A DNA stretch of 5,358 bases from Verrucomicrobia bacterium UBA6354 (GTDB lineage Bacteria > Verrucomicrobiota > Kiritimatiellia > RFP12 > UBA1067), in NCBI GenBank assembly GCA_002440145.1, contig DJRS01000173.1:1-5358 (forward strand), read 5' to 3'. Shown here in pieces: positions 1 through 5,358 of this stretch (positions are counted from its first letter, which is position 1; each line of letters begins with the position of its first letter). The translations under genes were made by a program, and so were the position numbers. A model generated the notes under the pieces. That model saw nothing but the letters and a program-made list of their open reading frames with translations. It was not told the DNA's origin and made no database searches.

Positions 1-1
1 G

Positions 2-37
2 TAGGGCAACCGGGACAACTGGGACGAGTAGGACGCG
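2..37. repeat. Degenerate 9-nt tandem repeat, block 1 (four units)
   Basis: Read on the plus strand, units TAGGGCAAC, CGGGACAAC, TGGGACGAG and TAGGACGCG follow each other with an exact 9-nt period and a shared core near GGGAC. The block may continue beyond the left edge. It is non-coding as far as can be seen; no protein frame is supported across it. Confidence 0.6.
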
Positions 38-38
38 C

Positions 39-65
39 CCATTCTACATTTTCTACATATTCTAC
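39..65. repeat. 9-nt tandem repeat, block 2 (three TTCTAC units)
   Basis: Units CCATTCTAC, ATTTTCTAC and ATATTCTAC share the core TTCTAC at an exact 9-nt period (cores start at 42/43, 51/52 and 60/61). This AT-rich block follows block 1 after one extra base, so two unrelated sequences with the same period sit side by side. Reverse-strand cores read GTAGAA. Confidence 0.7.
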
Positions 66-77
66 ACGGTTAAATTA

Positions 78-100
78 CCCCCGAACTTTGGGTTGGGGGG
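78..100 (-). terminator. Possible intrinsic terminator of the leftward operon
   Basis: CCCCC (78-82) pairs with GGGGG (96-100) and AAC (84-86) with GTT (92-94), with one G/G mismatch (83/95) and a five-base loop. On the minus strand the hairpin is followed by TAATTTAA, a broken rather than clean U-tract. It lies 108 nt beyond the pyrophosphatase stop. It is the best terminator-like structure in the intergenic region, but the weak U-tract keeps confidence low. Confidence 0.35.
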
Positions 101-170
101 CAAATGTCGGAACGTTAGGGGAGCCTTTTGTCGCCCCTCGGAGCAATCAACCGTGCAGAGAATGGAGAGT

Positions 171-181
171 GGCAGTCTGCC
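171..181. repeat. Short perfect dyad GGCAG-T-CTGCC
   Basis: GGCAG and CTGCC flank a single central base, 28 nt past the pyrophosphatase stop. It could form a small hairpin in the operon mRNA tail or be a chance palindrome in GC-rich DNA. No U-tract follows, so it is not called a terminator. Confidence 0.25.
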
Positions 182-208
182 TGTCCCGTTTCCCCGCCGC
201 GCCGCGGC

Positions 209-1495
209 CTAGGAAACCGCCGCGAGGATTGCGGGGAGAAGCTGTTTTTTGCGCGACAGGACGCCCGGCATCAGGAACGTCCCCGAGCCGCCCAGCCGGT
301 AGGGCAGCATGCGCCGCACGCGCTCGCTGCCGCGGTAGAGCAGTTCCGAATTGCCGTAAAGCGGATCCGTGACCATGAGCGCCGCGAAATCGAGCCCCTG
401 CGCGGCGATTATCTTCTCGAGCGCGGCGGACAGCTCCTCCTGGTGCTGATGGAAAAGCGCGAAATTGGACTCCTCGATCTGCGCGAGCAAGAACTTCCGC
501 CCGCCTTCGTTGTAGCATTTGGCGTCGCTCAGAACGGCCTGCTCGGGCGGCATGCTGACAAGCGGCGAATCGACCTGCGAGAGGCCTTTCATGATGTCGA
601 CGGCTTTCTCGCCGCAGATTTTTTCCAGCCAGGCGCACGTCGTGCGGTCCTCGGCCGTCGTCGTCGGGGACTGGAAGAGGAGCGTGTCCGCGACGATGCC
701 GGCGATGAGGACGCCGGCTATCTCTTTCGTCGGGCGCATGCCCGCCGCCCGGTAGAGCCGCGTCACAAGCGTGCATGTCGACCCCACGGCGTCCGCCATG
801 TAGCGAATGGGTTCGCGCGTCGGCGCGAACGAGATGCGGTGATGGTCGACGACCTCGATGATGGGAATTTCGTCCACGCCCGGGATGCCCTGCGCCGTCT
901 CGTTGTGGTCCACCAGGATCATCCGGTACGGCGGCTCCTCGGCGAAGGCGCGTTTGAGTATCGTGCCGCGGAGGACGCCCGTATCGGACACGACGGGAAA
1001 GTGGTTGTGCGCGTCGCGCACCGCCGTGCGGCGGATGTCGTAGACGCGGTCGTTCTCGGAAAGGACGACTCCTTCGCGGAAAAGCGGCGCCTTAGCCGTC
1101 GGCAGCGTAAGATCGGACTTCGCGAGAAAAAGCCCCAGAAGCTTGACGGGGGAAAGCATGCCGAGGAACATGCCGTCCGACGCATCGCGCACGGGCAGGC
1201 TGGACTCCCCGCTCGTCTCCAGCTGGCGCAAGGATTCCGACAGAGGGGCGGCGCCGTCGATTACGGGTACGTGGGGATCTATCAGATCCTTCGCCCGCAC
1301 GTAGACGTCGCGTCTGGACGTCAAGGGTTCCAGTCCGAAGTGGTCGAACACCCACCTGGCCTTGTCCGGCATGCGCCCGGCGCAAATGGCTTCTACGTTT
1401 TCGCTGCCCGTGCGCCGGCGCAAATCGGCCAGCGCATAGGCGCTCATCGCCGAATCGACGTCGGGATTCCGGTGCCCGCACACATATGTTTTCAT
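209..1495 (-). CDS. ppaC: Family II (manganese-dependent) inorganic pyrophosphatase with CBS-domain insert
   Basis: 428 aa, cytosolic; hydrolyses pyrophosphate to two phosphates and so pulls PPi-releasing reactions forward. The DHH part shows GHRNPDVDS (7-15; metal ligands His8, Asp12, Asp14), VDHNE (195-199), VDHHR (216-220) and VADT (268-271; Asp270). The DHHA2 part ends in SRKKQ (414-418), the substrate-binding Arg/Lys signature. Residues about 66-185 are an insert with two CBS-like repeats (IDPHVPVIDGAAPLSESLR, then LSENDRVYDIRR...HNHFPVV), placed between the first metal motif and VDHNE as in known CBS-PPases. Those are inhibited by AMP/ADP and often activated by ATP or diadenosine polyphosphates; this is family knowledge, not shown here. 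I see no room for a DRTGG domain. All expected catalytic residues are present. The start at 1495 is set by the motif beginning at residue 7, by the AGGAG 10 nt upstream, and by the ATGA overlap with the upstream gene. The same frame stays open further upstream, but only as a shadow of the radical SAM gene. Confidence 0.95.
   Translation of the reverse strand: MKTYVCGHRNPDVDSAMSAYALADLRRRTGSENVEAICAGRMPDKARWVFDHFGLEPLTSRRDVYVRAKDLIDPHVPVIDGAAPLSESLRQLETSGESSLPVRDASDGMFLGMLSPVKLLGLFLAKSDLTLPTAKAPLFREGVVLSENDRVYDIRRTAVRDAHNHFPVVSDTGVLRGTILKRAFAEEPPYRMILVDHNETAQGIPGVDEIPIIEVVDHHRISFAPTREPIRYMADAVGSTCTLVTRLYRAAGMRPTKEIAGVLIAGIVADTLLFQSPTTTAEDRTTCAWLEKICGEKAVDIMKGLSQVDSPLVSMPPEQAVLSDAKCYNEGGRKFLLAQIEESNFALFHQHQEELSAALEKIIAAQGLDFAALMVTDPLYGNSELLYRGSERVRRMLPYRLGGSGTFLMPGVLSRKKQLLPAILAAVS
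1492..1495 (-). other. ATGA stop/start overlap between radical SAM gene and pyrophosphatase gene
   Basis: The minus strand reads ATGA: ATG starts the pyrophosphatase and TGA ends the radical SAM protein. This is the classic four-base overlap of translationally coupled genes in one operon. Confidence 0.9.
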
Positions 1496-2382
1496 TCTCG
1501 AAGTTCTCCTATTGGTATTTTCCTTTTCGCGCCGGGCACGTCCGCCACGAAACGCGGCAGGGACAGGCCGCCCAGCCGCTCGGCGCAAGCGCGCTCGAGC
1601 CGCCGGGCCTTCTCCAACGGCACGCGGAAATGGTCGGTCCCGGCGACGGGATCGCACTGGAAAACGTAATAAGGACGTATGCGGGCGGCCGTCAGCGCGG
1701 AAAACAGCCGGACCAGTTCTTTCGCGGAATCGTTTACGCCGCGCAGGAGCACGGTCTGGCAGCTCACGGGAATGCCCGCGCCCACAAGCCGCGCCGCCGC
1801 CCGGCGCGCCTCTCCGGTCAATTCGTCCGCACAGTTGAATTGGGTGTTGACCCACACCTTGCCGGATTTGGCGAGCCGCTCCACAAGGCGCGGCGTGATA
1901 CGGTCCGGATTCGTGCAAAGCGCCCGCGTGCAGACGCGCACAAGGTCGATTTGCCCAAGTTCGGCGAAAGCCTCCACAAAACGCACAACATCCGCGTCGC
2001 TCCGCGTCAGGATGTCGCCGCCGGAGAGCAGGACGTCCCGCACTTTCGCATGCGCCCGAACATAGGCGACGCAGGCGGTCAGCTGCCCGGGCGTCCGCAC
2101 CACCTCCGCCTTCCCCAGAAGGCCGCGCCGCGTGCAATGCCGGCAATTCATGAAGCACGTGTCGCTTGTCATGATCAGCACGCGGTCGGGGAAGCGCTGC
2201 TTCAGACCGTAGCAGCGCGAAGCGCGCGTCTGTTCTCCGAACGGATCGGCGCCATGCGCGCTTGGCTTCGTCTCCGCCTTGGACATGTACGCCTGCCGCG
2301 CGAAACGAGGCGAACGCGCCGCGAGTTCGCGCGCGTAGGGACAGAGTTTTTCGGGAAAGAGATTCGGACAATCAGTCTTCAT
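1492..2382 (-). CDS. KamA-family radical SAM/PLP aminomutase (lysine 2,3-aminomutase-like or EpmB-like), compact form
   Basis: 296 aa. The CX3CX2C motif (Cys76, Cys80, Cys83 in TCFMNCRHCTRR) binds the 4Fe-4S cluster that cleaves S-adenosylmethionine. SGGD lies at 120-123. DVPGAKRKIP (281-290) matches the family's DxPGGGGKxP, so Lys288 should bind PLP. From Cys76 to Lys288 the spacing matches Clostridium subterminale lysine 2,3-aminomutase, as I recall it, without gaps (offset 49). Arg85 then matches Arg134 (carboxylate), and Asp244 and Asp281 match Asp293 and Asp330 (side-chain amine), which favours a lysine-type substrate. The protein ends eight residues after Lys288; classical enzymes are about 416 aa and end in a zinc-binding, subunit-swapping tail. 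EpmB, which isomerises lysine for EF-P modification, is about 340 aa and also ends soon after its PLP lysine. Ten cysteines lie outside the cluster motif. The start at 2382 overlaps the upstream stop by 11 nt and has no evident Shine-Dalgarno. Free lysine or a protein-modifying role cannot be decided here. Confidence 0.9.
   Translation of the reverse strand: MKTDCPNLFPEKLCPYARELAARSPRFARQAYMSKAETKPSAHGADPFGEQTRASRCYGLKQRFPDRVLIMTSDTCFMNCRHCTRRGLLGKAEVVRTPGQLTACVAYVRAHAKVRDVLLSGGDILTRSDADVVRFVEAFAELGQIDLVRVCTRALCTNPDRITPRLVERLAKSGKVWVNTQFNCADELTGEARRAAARLVGAGIPVSCQTVLLRGVNDSAKELVRLFSALTAARIRPYYVFQCDPVAGTDHFRVPLEKARRLERACAERLGGLSLPRFVADVPGAKRKIPIGELRE
1506..1510 (-). promoter_or_regulatory. Ribosome binding site of the pyrophosphatase gene
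   Basis: On the minus strand AGGAG lies 10 nt before the ATG at 1495. It sits inside the last codons of the radical SAM gene and fixes the pyrophosphatase start. With the ATGA stop/start overlap at 1492-1495 it allows both coupled and independent initiation. Confidence 0.75.
2372..2382 (-). other. 11-nt overlap between PKS-like gene and radical SAM gene
   Basis: The minus strand reads ATGAAGACTGA: the ATG of the radical SAM gene comes first and the TGA of the PKS-like gene ends the overlap, in a different frame. The 18 bases before the ATG are pyrimidine-rich (TCCCCTCGTCTCTGTTCA) and carry no Shine-Dalgarno match, so initiation here probably depends on ribosomes finishing the PKS-like gene. 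Confidence 0.8.
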
Positions 2383-5358
2383 TGAACAGAGACGAGGGGA
2401 TGAAACAAAAGGCCAGCGCGTGATCGCGCATTGTGCGGGTCGTCACGTCGATCGGACGGCCGCGGAAATCCTTGAACGTGCCCAGCCATCCGCCCTCGAG
2501 ACGGATCGCGACGCGTCCCGAGTCGGGCTGGTACCCGGTTATGCGCATCTCCTTGGGCGAGAACCGGATGCCCGTGCCCAGCGCTTTCGAAACCGCCTCC
2601 TTGGCGCACCAGAACCGGATGACGGCCTGCGCCGCATTGACCGATTTCGCCGCGAGTTCGATCTCTTCCGGCGTGAACACCCCTTGCGCAAACTCCTCGG
2701 AAAGATTCCGCTCGGTCGACTCCACGTCCACGCCGACGCGCGCGCTGGCCGCGGCAAGCGCGATGACGAATTGCGACGTGTGCGCAATGGCGACGTCGAG
2801 ATGCGCGGCCAAATTGTCGCGCCACGCGCCTATGGCCCGCGGCTTCCCGAGTTCGTCGCGCCAAATCTGCACGTCCGCGTAGCTCCATCGCGCCTGATGG
2901 TAGTCTTTCAGATAGCGGCGCACCGCCTCTTTGACGGCAATGCGCCCGAAAAGCCATTCCGTCCGCCGCGAAACGGATCCCTTCATGTCGGCGAGTTCGG
3001 CCCGCTCCGGCTCGCTGAGAACCACATGGCTCATGATATTGAGCCACAAATCGTCGTTGCGCTCGAATACGGAATAGGGGACTTCCGTGATTATCGCGGA
3101 AGACACGTCCGTCTGCGGATCTCCCAGAAAACCGTTGGGGACCGTGCTGCTGATGAAACACGTCGCCGGCTGCAGGACCACGCTGCAGTACTCCTGCGGC
3201 ACGCGCTCCGTCAGCTCCTCCCACCCTTCTATCGTGAGCACGGCATTGCCGTCGCCGGAGGTCGCGACAATGTCCGACAGATGCGAACGCGGCGTCACGC
3301 CGGAAAGCCGCAGATAGCAATTGAGTTCCGCGCCCTCTCCGGGCAGACGCCCGTGAAGCTCCATCCGCCGCATGCGGAACGGGAACGAGAAGGCGCCGGG
3401 GAACTTTTCATGGCTGCGCCACAGTTTGAAACCGCTCGCCACGGTTTCCAGCAGAAGCGGATTGACCGCCCAGACGGGCAGGCGCGTAAATGTCACGCAC
3501 CCCGCCGAAGAAGGGACTTCCACGCGATAATTGATGCCGTCCTCGCCCCAGGCGTCCGCGAACGTGATGCCGCGCAACCGGCGTCCCAGGCCCAATTTCG
3601 ACGGGTAGATGTCACGGCTGGACCAATGCACCGAGCGCGGGCGCACCAGCTCGCGCACGTGGGCGGTGGACAGCGGCGGCGCCGCCTTGGAAAGCATGAC
3701 CGTCGCCTCCATGGCCGAACGCGTAAACGCGGCGTCCGGATCGTTTCCCCGCAATTGCACCCGCACGGCGGCGACCGAAGGGTCTTCCGCGCTCACCCGC
3801 TCCGCCCGCACCGACAGATGCAGCTCGCCGTCGGCGAACGCCAACTGCCGCGCGCACGCGAAATCGACGATAGCCGACAAATGGCGGTTGGGCAGAATCC
3901 GCAAAGCCGTCTCCGCCATGATTTCGATGGCCACCGGCAAGGGCAAATGCACAAGACCGCGCAGATTGGGGTTCGAATACGACAGTTGGCTCGCGCCATA
4001 CGCGAAATCCCCGATGAACGGCGCGTCCTGCAGACGGAACGTCTTCTCGAATATGTACGAGAGGCCGGGCGTGAACTCCGTCGGCGGCGCGTCGGAGATG
4101 AGAGGATCGGTGGCTCCGGACAGGAACTGGAGCTGCAAGCCTTCTCGCGCGGCGCGCGCCGCCGCCCGCGCCGCCGCCTTGGCGCCTCTTCCCTTGGGTT
4201 CGGCCATGAACGACGCCAGCGTCGGCGCCGCCTCGCTCAGCATCAGCCGCGGGAAAACGCGCGAGAGCCGCATCTCCGACTCGTGGCGCACCTCCATGGA
4301 CAACGCCGCGTCGAAATCGAGCGCGCGACCGCCGCGTTCGGCCAGCAGCTTCGAGATGTCCACCCGGGCGCCCAGCGCGGCGAGCTGCCCAAGCGTATGG
4401 TTGACCTGCTGAATGCCCGTGCGATGGATCGAGTTCAACGCCAACGCCGCGTGCGGTTCGCCTTCGAGCGTGCTCGCGATGCCCGTGGTCAACAGCCCGC
4501 GCGGACCGACTTCCAGAAACACGCGATAGCCGTCTGCGTACATCCGGCGGACGGTCTCGGACAGCAGAATCGGCTTTGACCAGCGCTCGGCCGCTTCTTG
4601 CCGCAAAATCTTCAAATTGTCCGGCAAACGCCCCGCCGTCGCGCACGAATAGATCTCGCACTTCGCTCCGCTGCGGACGAGGGTCTCCGTGAAGCCTTTG
4701 ACGGAGGAAGCCAGTCCGGCGCACGCCGGCGTATTGAACGGGCGGTCCAATTCCAGTCGCAACACACGCGCCCCTGTCGAGGAGAAAAGCGCGGACACCG
4801 CTTCCGCGCACGCGGGCCTGACGGAAAAGATCTTCATCCGCGGCGAAAAATCGATGGCGAGCGTCACATCCGCAGGCGAAAAGCGCGACACGATGGCGTC
4901 CGCGTCCCCGGCATGGCGCAAGATCACCATCTCCATCGCCGTCTTGGGGAGGCCGCCGTGATCCACGGCCTTGCTCACGAGCCGGTAGATTTCGTGCAGA
5001 GCCTTGATGCGCGCGGGCCGGTTTCGGTCCAGACGCGTGGTTCCGGCCTTCATGAGAGCCGCGAAGTCGCCGCCCCCGACACCCAAGACGCCGTCAGGCT
5101 CGACCCCGACTTCCGCAAGCAACCGCGTCAATGCCGCGCAAGCCGCGTGCGTCGCGACAAAAGCCTGCGAATAGGCGCCCGAACTGAAGATGTCGGCATC
5201 GTGCCTGTAGTAGGACGCAGGCGGGAATATGAAGTTTGACGGCGAAAAATCAACAATCCCCGCCAGCGCCTCCTCCAGCTCGTCAAAGGCGGAACGGCAC
5301 ACCGAATGGCGGATCGCGAGGTCGCGCAACATGTCGGGATAGAAGGAAATCGCCCCGG
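2372..5358 (-). CDS. Polyketide/PUFA-synthase-like protein (5'-partial): pseudo-AT, DH-like double hot-dog, PPTase
   Basis: The reading frame is open to the right edge. The codons before the first in-window ATG (5332) read GAISFYPD and continue a normal acyltransferase N-terminus, so that Met is internal and the true start lies outside. Residues are numbered from it. Residues 1-325 are AT-like: FIFPP at 34-38, LEVGPRG at 273-279. GHSxG is replaced by GVGGG (84-88; Gly86 at Ser) and the FHSP-type His by Asn200. Residues 381-397 form an Ala/Arg-rich linker. Residues 420-720 are dehydratase-like, with Phe443 at the expected His and Glu629 at the expected Asp. Residues 762-980 are a Sfp-type phosphopantetheinyl transferase: RRTEWLFGRIAVKEA (789-803), GVDVE (867-871) and FWCAKEAVSKA (907-917), with Asp869, Glu871 and Glu912 as Mg ligands. 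It would load coenzyme A-derived arms onto carrier proteins of a polyketide or lipid synthase. No ACP or KR is visible. The stop overlaps the next gene. Domain calls are firm; the product class is inferred. Confidence 0.88.
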   Translation of the reverse strand, partial: GAISFYPDMLRDLAIRHSVCRSAFDELEEALAGIVDFSPSNFIFPPASYYRHDADIFSSGAYSQAFVATHAACAALTRLLAEVGVEPDGVLGVGGGDFAALMKAGTTRLDRNRPARIKALHEIYRLVSKAVDHGGLPKTAMEMVILRHAGDADAIVSRFSPADVTLAIDFSPRMKIFSVRPACAEAVSALFSSTGARVLRLELDRPFNTPACAGLASSVKGFTETLVRSGAKCEIYSCATAGRLPDNLKILRQEAAERWSKPILLSETVRRMYADGYRVFLEVGPRGLLTTGIASTLEGEPHAALALNSIHRTGIQQVNHTLGQLAALGARVDISKLLAERGGRALDFDAALSMEVRHESEMRLSRVFPRLMLSEAAPTLASFMAEPKGRGAKAAARAAARAAREGLQLQFLSGATDPLISDAPPTEFTPGLSYIFEKTFRLQDAPFIGDFAYGASQLSYSNPNLRGLVHLPLPVAIEIMAETALRILPNRHLSAIVDFACARQLAFADGELHLSVRAERVSAEDPSVAAVRVQLRGNDPDAAFTRSAMEATVMLSKAAPPLSTAHVRELVRPRSVHWSSRDIYPSKLGLGRRLRGITFADAWGEDGINYRVEVPSSAGCVTFTRLPVWAVNPLLLETVASGFKLWRSHEKFPGAFSFPFRMRRMELHGRLPGEGAELNCYLRLSGVTPRSHLSDIVATSGDGNAVLTIEGWEELTERVPQEYCSVVLQPATCFISSTVPNGFLGDPQTDVSSAIITEVPYSVFERNDDLWLNIMSHVVLSEPERAELADMKGSVSRRTEWLFGRIAVKEAVRRYLKDYHQARWSYADVQIWRDELGKPRAIGAWRDNLAAHLDVAIAHTSQFVIALAAASARVGVDVESTERNLSEEFAQGVFTPEEIELAAKSVNAAQAVIRFWCAKEAVSKALGTGIRFSPKEMRITGYQPDSGRVAIRLEGGWLGTFKDFRGRPIDVTTRTMRDHALAFCFIPSSLFNED

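Larger units (their letters stand above)
1..208. other. Intergenic region left of the operon
   Basis: No supported gene lies here on either strand. The stretch holds the two 9-nt repeat blocks, the hairpin at 78-100, the small dyad at 171-181 and an AT-richer pocket at about 41-76 that contrasts with the GC-rich genes. Any promoter in the pocket would serve a gene outside the window; I see no convincing -35/-10 pair. Confidence 0.6.

Noticed and set aside
117..138. AGGGG/CCCCT hairpin as a terminator
   Set aside because: Only five clean pairs, a long loop and no U-tract on either strand; weaker than the hairpin at 78-100.
937..1306. DRTGG domain between the CBS repeats of the pyrophosphatase
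   Set aside because: The insert is only about 120 residues, enough for two CBS repeats but not a DRTGG domain, and no such motif is seen.
128..1669. Long plus-strand open frame (513 aa) opposite the pyrophosphatase gene
   Set aside because: No domain, low-complexity charged composition, and the minus strand carries a fully explained catalytic protein there.
1496..2371. The pyrophosphatase frame stays open upstream for 876 nt, suggesting a 720-aa protein
   Set aside because: The extra part is Arg/Ala/Gly-rich with no domain, and the radical SAM gene in another frame explains the DNA. The family's first metal motif begins at residue 7 of the shorter product, which also has a good RBS.
4142..4192. 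Ala/Arg-rich run as a frameshift or assembly error
   Set aside because: The frame carries recognisable domains on both sides without shift, so the run is best read as a linker.
2420..4579. Long plus-strand open frame (719 aa) opposite the PKS-like gene
   Set aside because: Its translation is rich in Arg, His and Gln with no recognisable domain. It is typical antisense openness in GC-rich coding DNA.
4598..5239. Plus-strand open frame (213 aa) opposite the AT-like region
   Set aside because: The translation is charged and featureless; the minus-strand AT motifs explain the DNA.
5330..5332. First in-window ATG of the PKS-like gene as a true start
   Set aside because: The codons before it (GAISFYPD) continue the conserved AT N-terminus without a stop, so the gene is cut by the window edge.

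Overview
The window holds the 3' part of a leftward (minus-strand) biosynthetic operon on GC-rich DNA, followed by a short, repeat-bearing intergenic stretch at the left edge. There are three real genes, all on the minus strand and all overlapping. Read in transcription order they are: (1) a large polyketide/PUFA-synthase-like protein, cut by the right edge of the window, with the visible order acyltransferase-like, dehydratase-like (double hot-dog), 4'-phosphopantetheinyl transferase; (2) a compact KamA-family (lysine 2,3-aminomutase-like) radical SAM/PLP enzyme of 296 aa; (3) a 428-aa family II (Mn/Co-dependent) inorganic pyrophosphatase with an inserted CBS-domain pair. Gene 1 overlaps gene 2 by 11 nt and gene 2 overlaps gene 3 by 4 nt (ATGA), so co-transcription and translational coupling are very likely.

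The most striking feature is in gene 1. The AT-like domain aligns well with its family but has Gly where the nucleophilic Ser of GHSxG should be and Asn where the catalytic His of the A/P-F-H-S/T-P motif should be. The DH-like domain has Phe at the expected catalytic His and Glu at the expected catalytic Asp. The C-terminal PPTase keeps its Mg-binding Asp/Glu/Glu set and its WxxKEAxxKA motif. No acyl carrier protein or ketoreductase fits between the AT and DH regions. The protein therefore looks like a scaffold of pseudo-enzymes carrying a live carrier-protein-activating domain, or a specialised subunit of a multi-protein synthase whose other parts lie to the right of the window.

Gene 2 keeps the 4Fe-4S cysteines, the PLP-lysine and the residues that in lysine 2,3-aminomutase bind the substrate carboxylate and side-chain amine. 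It lacks the whole C-terminal zinc/dimerisation segment, and the partner zinc cysteine is Ser. It may make beta-lysine or act like EpmB on a protein lysine. Gene 3 would pull PPi-releasing reactions and carries a nucleotide-sensing insert.

Positions 1-208 are non-coding. They hold two adjacent blocks of degenerate 9-nt tandem repeats (about 2-67), a G/C hairpin (78-100) that may end the leftward operon, and nothing else I can support. The organism cannot be named from this window. High GC, a PKS-fused PPTase, a CBS-PPase and 9-mer intergenic repeats would suit an uncultured member of the PVC group (Verrucomicrobiota/Kiritimatiellota/Planctomycetota), but that is an inference from general memory of such genomes and is held with low confidence. 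The many cysteines of the radical SAM protein fit an anaerobe.
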